From Burkholderiaceae bacterium (lineage in GTDB: Bacteria > Pseudomonadota > Gammaproteobacteria > Burkholderiales > Burkholderiaceae), in contig CANFMT010000014.1 in the NCBI GenBank assembly GCA_947448415.1, positions 1-64,000 on the forward strand: a DNA stretch of 64,000 bases, read 5' to 3'. Numbering within the stretch: position 1 is the first letter of the stretch; each line of letters starts with the position of its first letter. The notes beneath the pieces are model-generated. The model did not search any database, was not told where the DNA came from, and worked only from the letters and a program-made list of their open reading frames with translations. The position numbers and the translations under genes are program-made. This document shows, piece by piece, positions 38,701 to 48,473 of this stretch.

Positions 38701-40233
38701 TTACAGAGGAATATTGCCGTGTTTTCGCGCAGGATTCTTCAAATCTTTGTCTTTGAGCATTGCCAGAGAACGAGCAATACGTTTTCGGGTTTCGTGCGGA
38801 AGAATGACATCATCAATATAGCCACGACGTCCAGCAACGAATGGGTTTGCAAACTTAGATTTGTACTCGGCTTCGCGCGCTGCGATCTTTTCTGGATCTG
38901 ACTTTTCTTCGCGGAAGATAATTTCTACAGCACCCTTAGGGCCCATTACAGCAATTTCTGCTGAAGGCCATGCAAAGTTCACATCACCTCGCAAATGTTT
39001 TGATGCCATCACGTCATAAGCACCACCATAAGCCTTACGAGTAATTAAAGTTACCTTCGGTACAGTGCAGTCTGCATAGGCATAAAGCAATTTTGCGCCA
39101 TGCTTAATGATGCCGCCGTATTCTTGGGCGGTGCCTGGCATAAATCCAGGAACATCAACTAATGTCACTACAGGAATATTAAATGCATCGCAGAAACGCA
39201 CAAAACGCGCTGCTTTAATAGATGCCTTGATATCCAAACAACCTGCAAGCACTAAAGGTTGATTGGCTACGATACCAATTGAACGACCTTCCATGCGGGC
39301 AAAACCAATAACGATATTTTTTGCATAGTCAGGTTGAAGTTCAAAAAACTCCCCATCATCAACGATCTTCCCAATCAACTCTTTCATGTCATAAGGCTGA
39401 TTTGGATTAGATGGAACCAATGTATCCAAGGAAAAATCTGGCTCTTCTGTACGGTTTGCGCCTTTAATCAAGGGCGGTTTCTCGCGATTAGACAGCGGCA
39501 AATAGTTGAAGAAGCGACGCAACATCATGATGGCATCAACATCGTTATCAAAAGCTAAATCACATACACCTGAAACAGTTGAGTGCGTTACTGCGCCGCC
39601 CAACTCTTCAGCAGTGACATCTTCATGAGTAACGGTTTTAACGACTTCTGGACCCGTAACAAACATGTAGGAGCTATCTTTGACCATAAATATGAAATCA
39701 GTCAAAGCAGGAGAATAAACAGCGCCACCCGCTGAAGGCCCCATGATGAGGGAAATTTGAGGAATGACGCCAGATGCAGTCACATTACGCTGGAAGATTT
39801 CTGCATAGCCGCCAAGAGAGGCAACGCCTTCCTGAATACGTGCGCCACCGGAGTCATTTAGACCGATCACGGGAGCGCCAACTTTCAAAGCTTGATCCAT
39901 GATCTTGCAAATCTTCTCAGCATGGGCTTCAGATAGGGAGCCTCCCAACACCGTAAAGTCTTGCGAAAACACAAATACCAAGCGACCGTTGATCATTCCA
40001 TAACCTGTAACAACGCCATCTCCAGGAACCGTTTGATCGCCCATGCCGAAGTCATGACAACGATGTTCGACAAACATGTCCCACTCTTCAAAGGTGCCGG
40101 CATCAAGCAAAAGCTCAATACGCTCACGGGCAGTTAACTTACCTTTAGCGTGTTGCGCCTGAATACGCTTTTGCCCACCACCCAATCGGGCGAGCTCACG
40201 CTTCGCTTCAAGTTGTTGAATGATTTCCTTCAT
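38701..40233 (-). CDS. pccB: propionyl-CoA carboxylase carboxyltransferase beta subunit
   Basis: The 510-residue carboxyltransferase of the crotonase fold carries [21 protein letters not shown] and [20 protein letters not shown]. The C-terminal half has [28 protein letters not shown]. The start at 40233 ([11 protein letters not shown]) is chosen because AAGGAG lies 6 bases upstream. A reading to 40290 would overlap the end of meaB and add 19 unrelated residues. It is followed by pccA after 15 bases. Confidence 0.95.
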   Translation of the reverse strand: MKEIIQQLEAKRELARLGGGQKRIQAQHAKGKLTARERIELLLDAGTFEEWDMFVEHRCHDFGMGDQTVPGDGVVTGYGMINGRLVFVFSQDFTVLGGSLSEAHAEKICKIMDQALKVGAPVIGLNDSGGARIQEGVASLGGYAEIFQRNVTASGVIPQISLIMGPSAGGAVYSPALTDFIFMVKDSSYMFVTGPEVVKTVTHEDVTAEELGGAVTHSTVSGVCDLAFDNDVDAIMMLRRFFNYLPLSNREKPPLIKGANRTEEPDFSLDTLVPSNPNQPYDMKELIGKIVDDGEFFELQPDYAKNIVIGFARMEGRSIGIVANQPLVLAGCLDIKASIKAARFVRFCDAFNIPVVTLVDVPGFMPGTAQEYGGIIKHGAKLLYAYADCTVPKVTLITRKAYGGAYDVMASKHLRGDVNFAWPSAEIAVMGPKGAVEIIFREEKSDPEKIAAREAEYKSKFANPFVAGRRGYIDDVILPHETRKRIARSLAMLKDKDLKNPARKHGNIPL

Positions 40234-40243
40234 TTCCTGCTCC

Positions 40244-41269
40244 TTAGAAAAATTCATGCCCCATGGACTCCAGAAGACGTCTTGCCGCAACTGAAGCTGC
40301 CATAGTTCCTTGGTTTACTTGCGCACTTAAACTTGGTAGGAGTTCTTGTACTGCCACATTGTTACGAAATGCATTTTTTAATCCGGCATCAATGCGATCC
40401 CACATCCAAGCACCTGCCTGCTGTTTACGGCGTTCACTGAACTTGCCATTTGCTTTTTGGAGTTTTTCAAAATGAGACACCTTGTCCCATAAATCTGGGA
40501 CACCAGTTCCTTCCAGTGCACTTAAGGTCATGACTTGTGGGTGCCAAAATTCTTTGTCATGGGATACATGATCAGGATTGCCTTGAAAACCTAATAGACG
40601 CAAGGAGCTGGTAATAAATAGTTGAGCGCGCATCGCGGCATCAGGATCTATGTCTACCTTATTAATCACAATCAGATCCGCAATTTCCATTACGCCTTTT
40701 TTAATCGCCTGAAGATCATCCCCAGCATTTGGAAGTTGCAGCAATAAAAACATATCAGTCATTCCGGCAACAGCAATCTCGCTCTGCCCCACACCAACTG
40801 TCTCAACAATAATTACATCAAACCCAGCTGCTTCAGCAACCAACATCGCTTCTCGAGTCTTCTCAGCTACACCGCCAAGGGTGCATGAGGATGGGCTTGG
40901 ACGTATAAAAGCATTCTCTAAGACAGATAAGCGTTCCATACGAGTTTTATCACCCAAAATAGATCCACCAGACAAGCTAGAGGATGGATCAATCGCCAAC
41001 ACTGCAACTCGATGACCCTTATCGATTAGATATAAGCCTAGTGTTTCAATCAAAGTTGATTTACCAACCCCAGGCACACCTGAGATTCCTAGCCGGAAAG
41101 ATTTTCCTGTTTTGGGCAATAAGGTATTGAGTACCTCGTCAGCGCGTTGACGATGATCCAAACGTGTTGATTCAAGCAATGTAATGATCTTCGCTAGCGC
41201 ACGACGCTGTTTAAGCGAAGGCGCTCCAATGAGATCATCAACTAGTGCCTGGTCAGCAGTTTGGAGCAT
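40244..41269 (-). CDS. meaB: methylmalonyl-CoA mutase-associated GTPase MeaB
   Basis: The 341-residue G3E-family GTPase (older name ArgK) protects and reloads B12-dependent methylmalonyl-CoA mutase. The P-loop is [12 protein letters not shown], then [29 protein letters not shown] and the base-recognition INKVD. It lies 14 bases after the mutase gene and just before pccB. This position supports a chaperone role for the mutase. Confidence 0.95.
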   Translation of the reverse strand: MLQTADQALVDDLIGAPSLKQRRALAKIITLLESTRLDHRQRADEVLNTLLPKTGKSFRLGISGVPGVGKSTLIETLGLYLIDKGHRVAVLAIDPSSSLSGGSILGDKTRMERLSVLENAFIRPSPSSCTLGGVAEKTREAMLVAEAAGFDVIIVETVGVGQSEIAVAGMTDMFLLLQLPNAGDDLQAIKKGVMEIADLIVINKVDIDPDAAMRAQLFITSSLRLLGFQGNPDHVSHDKEFWHPQVMTLSALEGTGVPDLWDKVSHFEKLQKANGKFSERRKQQAGAWMWDRIDAGLKNAFRNNVAVQELLPSLSAQVNQGTMAASVAARRLLESMGHEFF

Positions 41270-41283
41270 GCTTTAAAGCTACC

Positions 41284-43470
41284 TTAGGCTGGTTTAACTG
41301 ATTTGCGAATCTGCTCAAGTACATCCTTGGCGGATGCCGGAATAGGAGTACCGGGTCCGTAAATCCCTTTTACACCCGCCTCGTACAAGAATTCATAGTC
41401 TTGTCTCGGAATCACACCGCCAACGAATACGATGATGTCGTCAGAACCTTGCCTTTTCAATTCTGCAATGATGGCCGGCACCAAGGTCTTGTGTCCCGCT
41501 GCCAAAGTAGATACCCCTAAAGCATGAACATCGTTCTCAATCGCTTGGCGTGCACATTCTTCTGGCGTCTGGAATAAAGGACCAATATCCACATCAAAAC
41601 CTAAGTCAGCGTAGGCTGTAGCCACTACTTTTGCGCCGCGATCATGGCCATCTTGACCAAGCTTGGCAATCATTACACGCGGACGACGCCCAAAGTCTTT
41701 TGCGAAATCAGCAATTTCTGTTTGGAGTTTTGCCCAGCCTTCGGCTGAATCATAAGCAGCTGCATACACACCGGTCACCTTTTGAGTATCGGCGCGATGG
41801 CGCCCGTAAACTTTTTCTAATGCATCAGAAACTTCACCCACTGTTGCGCGCAAGCGAATTGCATTAACCGATAACTCCAATAAGTTTCCGGAGTTATCTT
41901 CAGCGGCTTTCGTGAGGGCTTCTAATGCAGCCTGTACTTTTTGAGTATCGCGTTTTGCTTTGATATCTTTTAGTCGTGCAACTTGACCTTCACGCACTCT
42001 ATCGTTATCGATCATCAATACATCTACAAGATCTTCTTTACCAAGCTTGTATTTATTGACGCCAACAATGACATCTGAGCCAGAATCAATTTTGGCTTGT
42101 TTTTCAGCGGCGGCCGCTTCAATCTTCAACTTGGCCCAGCCACTTTCAACCGCCTTAGTCATCCCGCCCATAGCCTCTACCTCCTGGATGATCTCCCAAG
42201 CTTTATCAGTCATCTCTTGGGTTAGGTTCTCCATCATGTAAGAGCCAGCCCATGGATCGATCACACTAGGGATATGGGTTTCTTCTTGCAAAATAAGTTG
42301 GGTATTCCGGGCGATACGGCTAGAAAACTCAGAAGGCAATGCAATAGCCTCATCTAGAGAATTGGTATGTAAGGACTGAGTTCCGCCAAAGACAGCTGCC
42401 ATCGCCTCTACTGTTGTTCTTACAACATTGTTATAGGGATCTTGCTCCGTCAAAGACCAGCCAGAAGTTTGACAGTGAGTGCGCAACATTAAAGACTTTG
42501 GATTCTTCGGCTCGAACGATTTCATAATGCGCCACCACAACAAACGAGCTGCGCGCAACTTGGCAACCTCAAGATAGAAGTTCATGCCAATAGCGAAGAA
42601 GAAAGAGAGGCGCCCTGCAAATCCATCAACATCTAAACCTTTAGCAAGAGCTGTTTTCACATACTCCTTGCCATCAGCCAAAGTAAAAGCCAATTCCAAT
42701 ACTTGATTGGCGCCCGCTTCTTGCATGTGATAACCCGAGATAGAAATCGAGTTGAATTTAGGCATATGTTTTGCGGTGTACTCAATGATGTCGCCAATGA
42801 TGCGCATTGAGGGCTCTGGTGGGTAAATATAGGTGTTGCGCACCATGAACTCCTTCAGAATATCGTTCTGAATAGTTCCCGACAATTGCTCCTGCTTAAC
42901 CCCCTGCTCTTCACCGGCAACAATATATCCAGCCAATACTGGCAATACCGCGCCGTTCATAGTCATTGAAACGGATACCTTATCTAATGGAATGCCATCA
43001 AACAAGATTTTCATATCTTCTACAGAATCAATAGCTACGCCAGCCTTACCAACGTCACCAGTTACTCGCGGATGATCAGAGTCATAACCACGATGTGTTG
43101 CCAAGTCAAATGCAACGGATACGCCTTGACCACCAGCATCTAATGCCTTGCGATAAAAAGCATTAGATTCTTCTGCCGTTGAAAAACCTGCGTACTGACG
43201 AATCGTCCAAGGACGCACCGAATACATTGTTGCCTGTGGTCCGCGAACAAATGGCTCAAAGCCAGGCAATGTGTTCGTGTATTGGAGGCCTTCAATATCT
43301 GAAGACGTGTAAAGAGCCTTTAAATGAATTCCGTCAGGCGTTTTCCAACCCAGTGAATCCACATCGCCATTTGGCGCAGATTTTTGTGCAGATTTTTTCC
43401 ATGCGTCCAGATTGGTCTCTGGAACTGATGGCCAAGGTTGATTTAAAGAACTTTTCTTTTCTGAACTCAC
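41284..43470 (-). CDS. methylmalonyl-CoA mutase, single-chain B12 enzyme
   Basis: The 728-residue enzyme converts (R)-methylmalonyl-CoA to succinyl-CoA. The TIM-barrel catalytic half opens with [42 protein letters not shown] text split over residues 71-112. The C-terminal cobalamin domain has the DGHDRGAKV motif, in which His ligates cobalt. The start is a GTG (43468-43470) with GGGAG 8 bases upstream. It heads the operon mutase-meaB-pccB-pccA-VOC and faces a GntR regulator. Names in use are mcm, scpA and mutB. Confidence 0.95.
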   Translation of the reverse strand: MSSEKKSSLNQPWPSVPETNLDAWKKSAQKSAPNGDVDSLGWKTPDGIHLKALYTSSDIEGLQYTNTLPGFEPFVRGPQATMYSVRPWTIRQYAGFSTAEESNAFYRKALDAGGQGVSVAFDLATHRGYDSDHPRVTGDVGKAGVAIDSVEDMKILFDGIPLDKVSVSMTMNGAVLPVLAGYIVAGEEQGVKQEQLSGTIQNDILKEFMVRNTYIYPPEPSMRIIGDIIEYTAKHMPKFNSISISGYHMQEAGANQVLELAFTLADGKEYVKTALAKGLDVDGFAGRLSFFFAIGMNFYLEVAKLRAARLLWWRIMKSFEPKNPKSLMLRTHCQTSGWSLTEQDPYNNVVRTTVEAMAAVFGGTQSLHTNSLDEAIALPSEFSSRIARNTQLILQEETHIPSVIDPWAGSYMMENLTQEMTDKAWEIIQEVEAMGGMTKAVESGWAKLKIEAAAAEKQAKIDSGSDVIVGVNKYKLGKEDLVDVLMIDNDRVREGQVARLKDIKAKRDTQKVQAALEALTKAAEDNSGNLLELSVNAIRLRATVGEVSDALEKVYGRHRADTQKVTGVYAAAYDSAEGWAKLQTEIADFAKDFGRRPRVMIAKLGQDGHDRGAKVVATAYADLGFDVDIGPLFQTPEECARQAIENDVHALGVSTLAAGHKTLVPAIIAELKRQGSDDIIVFVGGVIPRQDYEFLYEAGVKGIYGPGTPIPASAKDVLEQIRKSVKPA

Positions 43471-43504
43471 AAAGCGCTCCCGGTTGGCTTTATTACAAAG
43501 TTGC

Positions 43505-43560
43505 TAAATATGTCAGACATTTTGCTTGACAATTTGATATTTGTCTAGTTATTGTATACA
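43505..43560. promoter_or_regulatory. divergent promoter and operator region of the mutase operon and gntR gene
   Basis: Overlapping -35 elements lie back to back: TTGACA (43526-43531) for the plus strand and TTGTCA (43532-43527) for the minus strand. The minus-strand -10 is TATTTA (43510-43505) after 16 bases; the plus-strand -10 is unclear. Two palindromes flank them: ATGTCAGACAT at 43510-43520 and TGTATACA at 43553-43560. TGTATACA resembles operators of FCD-type GntR regulators. Repression and autoregulation by the adjacent GntR protein are inferred. Confidence 0.55.
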
Positions 43561-43565
43561 TAATT

Positions 43566-44204
43566 ATGAATACAAAACTGAATAATAGACCTCTATACGA
43601 GGATGTCGCTGAGCGCTTGAGGGCTCAGATATTTGCGCATGAATTAGCTCCAGGAAGTTGGCTGGATGAGCAAAGCCTCGCAGTTCAGTTTGGTATCAGT
43701 CGAACCCCTATGCGAGAAGCGATCAAGGTTTTAGCTTCAGAGGGCCTGGTGACTATGAAATTAAGGCGTGGCGCCTATGTCACCGAAGTTGATCGGAAAG
43801 ATTTAGAGCAGATTTTTACCGTCCTCTCTCTTCTTGAGGGTCAAGCAGCCAAAGAAACAGCCATAAAAGCCACTGAAGCCCAACTTACGCAGCTTGATGA
43901 TATCCATCATCGCCTAGAAAAAGCCGCTGCAGATCGCGATCAAGAACAATTTTTTGAGGTTAACGTGCGTTTTCATGAATTAGTGCAAGAAATTGCCGGA
44001 AATCGCTGGATGAATGGGGTTATTGAGGATCTCAGAAAAGTTCTGAAGTTACAAAGACGAGACTCTCTGAGTAGAACCGGTCGCCTACAAAGCTCGCTAT
44101 TGGAGCATCGTCAAATTCTTCAGGCTATCCTCAAAAGAGATCCCGCCGCTGCAGAGCTCGCAATGCGAAACCACCTAGCGCGTGGCCTAGAGGCTGTAAA
44201 GTAA
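43566..44204 (+). CDS. GntR-family transcriptional regulator with FCD domain
   Basis: The 212-residue protein has an N-terminal winged helix (RPLYEDVAERLRAQIF; PGSWLDEQSLAVQFGISRTPMREAIKVLASEGLV; RRGAYV; about residues 7-75). A helical FCD ligand-binding domain covers about 80-205. Members of this FadR subgroup bind metal plus small acids or acyl-CoAs. It is divergent from the methylmalonyl-CoA mutase operon and most likely controls it. The effector cannot be named from sequence. Confidence 0.92.
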   Translation: MNTKLNNRPLYEDVAERLRAQIFAHELAPGSWLDEQSLAVQFGISRTPMREAIKVLASEGLVTMKLRRGAYVTEVDRKDLEQIFTVLSLLEGQAAKETAIKATEAQLTQLDDIHHRLEKAAADRDQEQFFEVNVRFHELVQEIAGNRWMNGVIEDLRKVLKLQRRDSLSRTGRLQSSLLEHRQILQAILKRDPAAAELAMRNHLARGLEAVK

Positions 44205-44231
44205 CTTATAGGAAATTATTTGATAAAAAAC

Positions 44232-44263
44232 AAAGGCTTAGAGTATTAATCTAAGCCTTTTTA
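44232..44263 (+). terminator. intrinsic terminator after gntR
   Basis: The arms AAAGGCTTAG (44232-44241) and CTAAGCCTTT (44251-44260) are perfect complements with a 9-base loop and a T-run. A second hairpin made of two GCTAGC blocks (44267-44272 and 44277-44282) lies between it and the convergent cytochrome gene. Confidence 0.85.
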
Positions 44264-44299
44264 TTAGCTAGCCGCAGCTAGCAGATTCATATTGAAAAC

Positions 44300-44653
44300 T
44301 TATTTTTTAACAACAAAATTGCCGGGTAATGAAGCAACATATGCGGCAATATCTTGCATATCAGCTTCACTGAAGTTTTGTACTTGAGATCCCATTATGG
44401 CGTTGTTACGACCAAACTGAGCATTACCGTTACCTACTTTGTAAGCCTTTAAGGCGTAGTAAACATAATCTGCATACTGACCTGCTAACTTTGGATAGAC
44501 GGGCAAAATTGGAGCATTAAGTCCAGCACCATGACAAGAGGCGCAATTGGCCTTCTCTACCAATGCCTGGCCTTTATCTACGCTAGCAGCGTTTGCTACG
44601 CTTGCCAATCCGATGCTTGAGAGCAAAACTGCAGTAATAAGTGCGAATTTCAT
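44300..44653 (-). CDS. monohaem class I cytochrome c (second of a pair)
   Basis: The precursor of about 117 residues starts at the ATG at 44653 (MKFALITAVLLSSIGLASVANA, a clear Sec signal peptide). The haem site is CASCH (Cys37 to His41) and the likely axial Met is in the MGSQVQNF segment. The longer GTG start at 44674 overlaps the upstream stop and spoils the signal peptide. It should be a periplasmic electron carrier. It pairs with the next cytochrome and with the divergent MoxR/VWA genes; the redox partner is not visible in the window. Confidence 0.88.
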   Translation of the reverse strand: MKFALITAVLLSSIGLASVANAASVDKGQALVEKANCASCHGAGLNAPILPVYPKLAGQYADYVYYALKAYKVGNGNAQFGRNNAIMGSQVQNFSEADMQDIAAYVASLPGNFVVKK

Positions 44654-44670
44654 ATACGTATCTCTAGGAA

Positions 44671-45045
44671 TCACTTCAATGGGTTGTTAGGTGAGCTGGC
44701 AGTTTGCGCAGCATAGTATTCGCCAATATCAGCCATATCTTGATCTGAGAGGCTAGCGGCAATAGAGCGCATTGTTGGGTGCTTTCTTTCGCCCTTTTTA
44801 TAGGAAGCTAAAGCGGTTGCAATATAAGCCGCATTTTGACCGCCAAGCATTGGAACCTTGTATACAAAAGGGTAATCAGCACGATAGTCAGGAATTGAGT
44901 GGCAACCAACGCAAAGCCATACCTTGGCATTGCCAGCAGCAGCATTGCCTTTAATTTCATCGGCCTGCACAACAGAGCCAGCAAAAGCTAAAGCTGCAGT
45001 TACTGCCAAATGAGAAAGGATTGAGAGTTTTTTCATAGAAATCAT
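44671..45045 (-). CDS. monohaem class I cytochrome c (first of a pair)
   Basis: The 124-residue precursor has a signal peptide (KKLSILSHLAVTAALAFAGSVVQA) and the haem motif CVGCH (Cys45 to His49). A likely Met ligand is in KHPTMRSIA. Cytochrome c553/c4-like architecture is suggested, the two proteins together resembling a split dihaem c4. It starts at 45045 or at a second Met at 45036. The next cytochrome follows after 17 bases. Confidence 0.88.
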   Translation of the reverse strand: MISMKKLSILSHLAVTAALAFAGSVVQADEIKGNAAAGNAKVWLCVGCHSIPDYRADYPFVYKVPMLGGQNAAYIATALASYKKGERKHPTMRSIAASLSDQDMADIGEYYAAQTASSPNNPLK

Positions 45046-45136
45046 TATTAATGAGTTTGATTTGAATCAATTTGGGAAGAGTATAGCGGACAGACACCCC
45101 TCCCGCCATTTTGAAGCCCAAAATCAGTAAAAACAC

Positions 45137-45165
45137 TGAAAAATTCGGCTCATTTACCTATACTT
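45137..45165 (+). promoter_or_regulatory. candidate promoter of the moxR operon
   Basis: A -35-like CTGAAA (45137-45142) and a -10 TATACT (45160-45165) are separated by 17 bases, 35 bases upstream of the moxR-type ATG at 45200. This is the only good pair seen in the 154-bp gap to the divergent cytochromes. Confidence 0.4.
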
Positions 45166-45199
45166 GATCGCTTATTCAGGCACTTAATTAGGCAAGCCC

Positions 45200-46069
45200 A
45201 TGAGCAAATCTACATCATCATCCAAAAACCGCTTTGCTGGCAGCGAAAGCTATGTCGCTACTGACGATCTTAAATTGGCCGTAAATGCTGCGATAGCTTT
45301 ACAACGTCCACTTCTCATTAAAGGCGAACCCGGTACTGGCAAAACAATGCTGGCGGAAGAAGTAGCAACAGCCCTCAAAATGCCGCTATTGCAATGGCAC
45401 ATTAAATCAACCACAAAGGCTCAGCAAGGCCTCTATGAATATGATGCGGTTAGCCGCTTACGTGACTCTCAATTGGGCGATGAAAAAGTAAACGATATAC
45501 GCAATTACATCGTCAAAGGTGTTCTCTGGCAAGCTTTTGAGGCAGATGAACCTACAGTGTTATTGATAGACGAAATCGATAAAGCAGATATTGAATTTCC
45601 AAATGATCTATTACGCGAGATCGATCGCATGGAATTTTACGTTTACGAAACTCGTGAATTAATCAAAGCTAAGCACCGCCCTCTCGTTATCATCACCTCC
45701 AATAACGAAAAAGAGCTGCCCGATGCTTTTTTGCGGCGCTGTTTCTTTCATTACATTACTTTCCCAGATGCCGGCACAATGCAAAGCATTGTGGATGTTC
45801 ATCATCCGAATATCAAACAGGATCTTTTGGATGCTGCACTCAAATCCTTCTATCAAATACGTTCACTACCTGGGCTTAAAAAGAAGCCGTCAACCTCTGA
45901 ATTAATTGATTGGCTCAAGCTTTTGCTGGCTGAAGATATCCCTCCAGAAGCGCTATACAGCAATGACGAGAAGATTGTGGTGCCGCCATTACATGGCGCC
46001 TTATTGAAAAATGAACAAGATATTCATTTGTTTGAACGCTTGGTCATGATGAATCGCAATCATCGCTAA
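45200..46069 (+). CDS. MoxR-family AAA+ ATPase (CoxD-like)
   Basis: The 289-residue ATPase has Walker A GEPGTGKTMLAEE, Walker B VLLIDEIDKAD and sensor I VIITSNNEKELPDAFLRRC. MoxR proteins act as chaperones that insert cofactors or metals and work with VWA-domain partners. The following gene encodes such a VWA protein, a pair equivalent to CoxD-CoxE of CO dehydrogenase maturation. The client enzyme is not in the window. Confidence 0.9.
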   Translation: MSKSTSSSKNRFAGSESYVATDDLKLAVNAAIALQRPLLIKGEPGTGKTMLAEEVATALKMPLLQWHIKSTTKAQQGLYEYDAVSRLRDSQLGDEKVNDIRNYIVKGVLWQAFEADEPTVLLIDEIDKADIEFPNDLLREIDRMEFYVYETRELIKAKHRPLVIITSNNEKELPDAFLRRCFFHYITFPDAGTMQSIVDVHHPNIKQDLLDAALKSFYQIRSLPGLKKKPSTSELIDWLKLLLAEDIPPEALYSNDEKIVVPPLHGALLKNEQDIHLFERLVMMNRNHR

Positions 46070-46095
46070 TTCCTGATCGCATTTAAAAATATCTT

Positions 46096-47271
46096 ATGTT
46101 GATTCAATTCTTCCTCAACCTGAAGGAGGCCAAAGTGCCTGTTTCAGTACGGGAGTTTTTAACACTGTTAGAGGCCTTGAAATCGGGTGTCATTAACCCG
46201 TCGATTGATGAGTTCTATCAGCTATCTCGACTCACTCTAGTAAAAGATGAGCAACACTTTGATCGCTTTGATCAAGTATTTGGCAGTTACTTTAACGGTG
46301 TAGAGCAAATTATTGCGCTCTCACCAGATATCCCGCTTGATTGGCTGGAGAAAAAGTTACAGCGAGTGCTTACGGATGATGAAAAAGCCGCTCTTAAAAA
46401 ATTAGGCGGTCCCGAAGCGTTAAAAAAACGTCTTGAGGAGCTTCTAAAAGAGCAAAAGGAATGGCATGGCGGCGGGAATAAATGGATTGGAGCTGGCGGC
46501 TCCTCCCCTTTTGGGCATAGCGGTTACCACCCGGAAGGCATTCGCATTGGCGGAGAAAGTGCAGGCAATAGAACGGCTATCAAGGTCTGGGAAGCGCGTG
46601 AATTTAAGGACTATGACAGTGATTTAGCCTTAGGCACCCGCAATATCAAAGTCGCACTTCGACGTTTGCGCAGATTTGCTAGAGAGGGTTCTACTTTAGA
46701 GCTTGATTTAGACAAAACGATTCAGTCGACAGCCGCTAACGCAGGAATGCTGGATATTCAGATGAGGCCAGAGCGTCACAACCAGGTTAAAGTTTTGCTC
46801 TTAATGGATGTTGGCGGCTCAATGGATGATCACATCCAGAGAATTGCAGAATTGTTTTCTGCTGCCAAGGCAGAGTTTAAGCATTTAGAGCATTACTATT
46901 TTCATAACTGTGTATATGAAAACTTATGGCAAAGCAATCGACGCAGGCGAGATCAAGTAACGCCTACTCAAGATATCATCAATAAGTATGGTCCAGACTA
47001 TAAATTAATCTTTGTTGGCGACGCCACCATGTCTCCTTATGAAATCCTCAACCCAAATGGATCTGTTGAATACAACAATAAAGAGGCTGGCGCAGTTTGG
47101 GTTAATCGATTAATTGATCACTTTCCACATTTTGCATGGCTCAATCCAGAGCCAGAATCCATTTGGCAATATCGTCAATCAATCGACATCATGCAAAGTC
47201 TCATGAAAGATCGCATGTATCCAGTTACCCTCAATGGCTTAGAAAGTGCCATGCGCCAACTTTCCAAGTAA
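46096..47271 (+). CDS. VWA-domain protein (CoxE-like), partner of the MoxR ATPase
   Basis: The 391-residue protein has an N-terminal helical region and a charged, Gly-rich linker (GGGNKWIGAGGSSPFGHSGYH). The C-terminal von Willebrand A domain begins near residue 232. The metal-site motif is DVGGSM (Asp238 to Ser242), where the classic MIDAS is DxSxS, so one Ser is replaced by Gly. The family (DUF444/CoxE-like) functions with MoxR ATPases in enzyme maturation. The gene is 26 bases after the ATPase gene. Confidence 0.87.
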   Translation: MLIQFFLNLKEAKVPVSVREFLTLLEALKSGVINPSIDEFYQLSRLTLVKDEQHFDRFDQVFGSYFNGVEQIIALSPDIPLDWLEKKLQRVLTDDEKAALKKLGGPEALKKRLEELLKEQKEWHGGGNKWIGAGGSSPFGHSGYHPEGIRIGGESAGNRTAIKVWEAREFKDYDSDLALGTRNIKVALRRLRRFAREGSTLELDLDKTIQSTAANAGMLDIQMRPERHNQVKVLLLMDVGGSMDDHIQRIAELFSAAKAEFKHLEHYYFHNCVYENLWQSNRRRRDQVTPTQDIINKYGPDYKLIFVGDATMSPYEILNPNGSVEYNNKEAGAVWVNRLIDHFPHFAWLNPEPESIWQYRQSIDIMQSLMKDRMYPVTLNGLESAMRQLSK

Positions 47272-47304
47272 GATATTCAATATTCAAACTAAATATTAAA
47301 TATC

Positions 47305-47763
47305 ATGAGCACAAATATCACCGAACGCCTCAAAACACTGGGAATCGAACTGCCTCCTCCGGGACCACCGGCTGCAGCCTATGTGATGGCTGCCACTACC
47401 GGCAATACTGTTTTCCTATCAGGCCATATTGCCAAGCGTGATGGTAAGCCTTGGGTAGGAAAATTGGGCAAAGATATGGATACCGAAGCTGGTAAGTCTG
47501 CCGCTAGGTCTATTGCAATTGATTTAATTTCTACATTACAAAATCACCTAGGTTCTTTGGATAAAGTAAAGCGCATCGTTAAGGTGATGGGTTTAGTGAA
47601 CTCTACAGATAACTATACAGAGCAACATTTAGTCATCAATGGCTGCTCTGAACTACTCTTTGAAGTTTTTGGCGATGCTGGTAAGCATGCTCGCAGCGCG
47701 TTTGGTGTAGCTCAAATCCCTTTGGGTGCATGCGTTGAAATCGAGTTAATTGCTGAGATCTAA
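47305..47763 (+). CDS. RidA/YjgF-family protein
   Basis: The 152-residue protein is of the longer RidA subgroup (YjgH/TdcF-like). It opens ITERLKTLGIELPPPGPPAAAYVMAATTGNTVFLSGHIAK. RidA proteins hydrolyse reactive enamine/imine intermediates, but the canonical RidA catalytic Arg environment is not clearly conserved here. HARSAFGVAQIPLGACVEIELIAEI closes the fold. It follows the VWA gene after 33 bases and converges on the MocA-like gene. Confidence 0.88.
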   Translation: MSTNITERLKTLGIELPPPGPPAAAYVMAATTGNTVFLSGHIAKRDGKPWVGKLGKDMDTEAGKSAARSIAIDLISTLQNHLGSLDKVKRIVKVMGLVNSTDNYTEQHLVINGCSELLFEVFGDAGKHARSAFGVAQIPLGACVEIELIAEI

Positions 47764-48419
47764 CTGCTTCTCTTAATCTCAAGACCTAATGTTTGGATGT
47801 CGTGCGCCGTGTCGACATCCAAAACATAGGCAGAATTCTTGGTTTCAAATTTCTTCACTAATACAGGATTCTGATCCATATAAGGTCTACAGACCATCCC
47901 AGGAATCGCCAGGATTCGGTCAATCACCTTTTTTGAAAATAAGACCGGATTACCACGCTGTCCATCGACTATCGGCATTACTATTTCTTGCCCATCCGAT
48001 CGATCATTAAATTCTCTTAATAGCTCCTCTAGCTCATTTAGACCAACATTTGGTTGGTCACATAAAGCAATTAACAAAGCATCGTAGTCACTCTGTAATG
48101 ACTCAAGGCCAAGTCGCACAGAGCATGATTGGCCAGTCTCAGGACTTGGATTGATTATCCAGGTAACCTGAGTTTGAAGATTCTGATTAAAAGAAAGAAT
48201 CTCTTTTTGTATTTCATCTGAGTAAAAGCCAGTCACAGCAAGTATTTCGATTGGCAGAATACTTTGTACTGAACGACAAAACCGCTCTATCAAGCTTGCC
48301 CCATCCTTTTGCAATAAAGCCTTTGGATATCCTCCCAAGCGACTCCCCTCTCCCGCTGCCAATATCAAAATGGCTAAACGCAAGTTTAGGTTTTTAGAAG
48401 ATTCACAAGAAAGAGTCAT
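47760..48419 (-). CDS. MocA/MobA-like molybdopterin nucleotidyltransferase
   Basis: The 219-residue protein has a GT-A-type nucleotidyltransferase motif LAAGEGSRLGGYPKALLQ near residue 20. The CDQPNVGLNELEELL segment is characteristic of MobA/MocA, and GNPVLFSKKVIDRI also fits. MocA forms molybdopterin cytosine dinucleotide for xanthine-oxidase-type enzymes. The neighbouring xdhC gene and MoxR/VWA pair agree with that. It overlaps the RidA-like gene by 4 bases at the stops. Confidence 0.82.
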   Translation of the reverse strand: MTLSCESSKNLNLRLAILILAAGEGSRLGGYPKALLQKDGASLIERFCRSVQSILPIEILAVTGFYSDEIQKEILSFNQNLQTQVTWIINPSPETGQSCSVRLGLESLQSDYDALLIALCDQPNVGLNELEELLREFNDRSDGQEIVMPIVDGQRGNPVLFSKKVIDRILAIPGMVCRPYMDQNPVLVKKFETKNSAYVLDVDTAHDIQTLGLEIKRSS

Positions 48420-48473
48420 TAGAGTGATAATAAATAGTAATCAATAAAAATTATTCAAAAGACAAGATACAGC

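Noticed and set aside
43471..43565. Cobalamin riboswitch upstream of the B12-dependent mutase
   Set aside because: The gap is only 95 bases and has no B12-box-like sequence; it fits a promoter/operator region instead.
44230..44282. Mobile element end at the GCTAGC double palindrome
   Set aside because: No transposase or target duplication is nearby; it is a short hairpin beside the gntR terminator.
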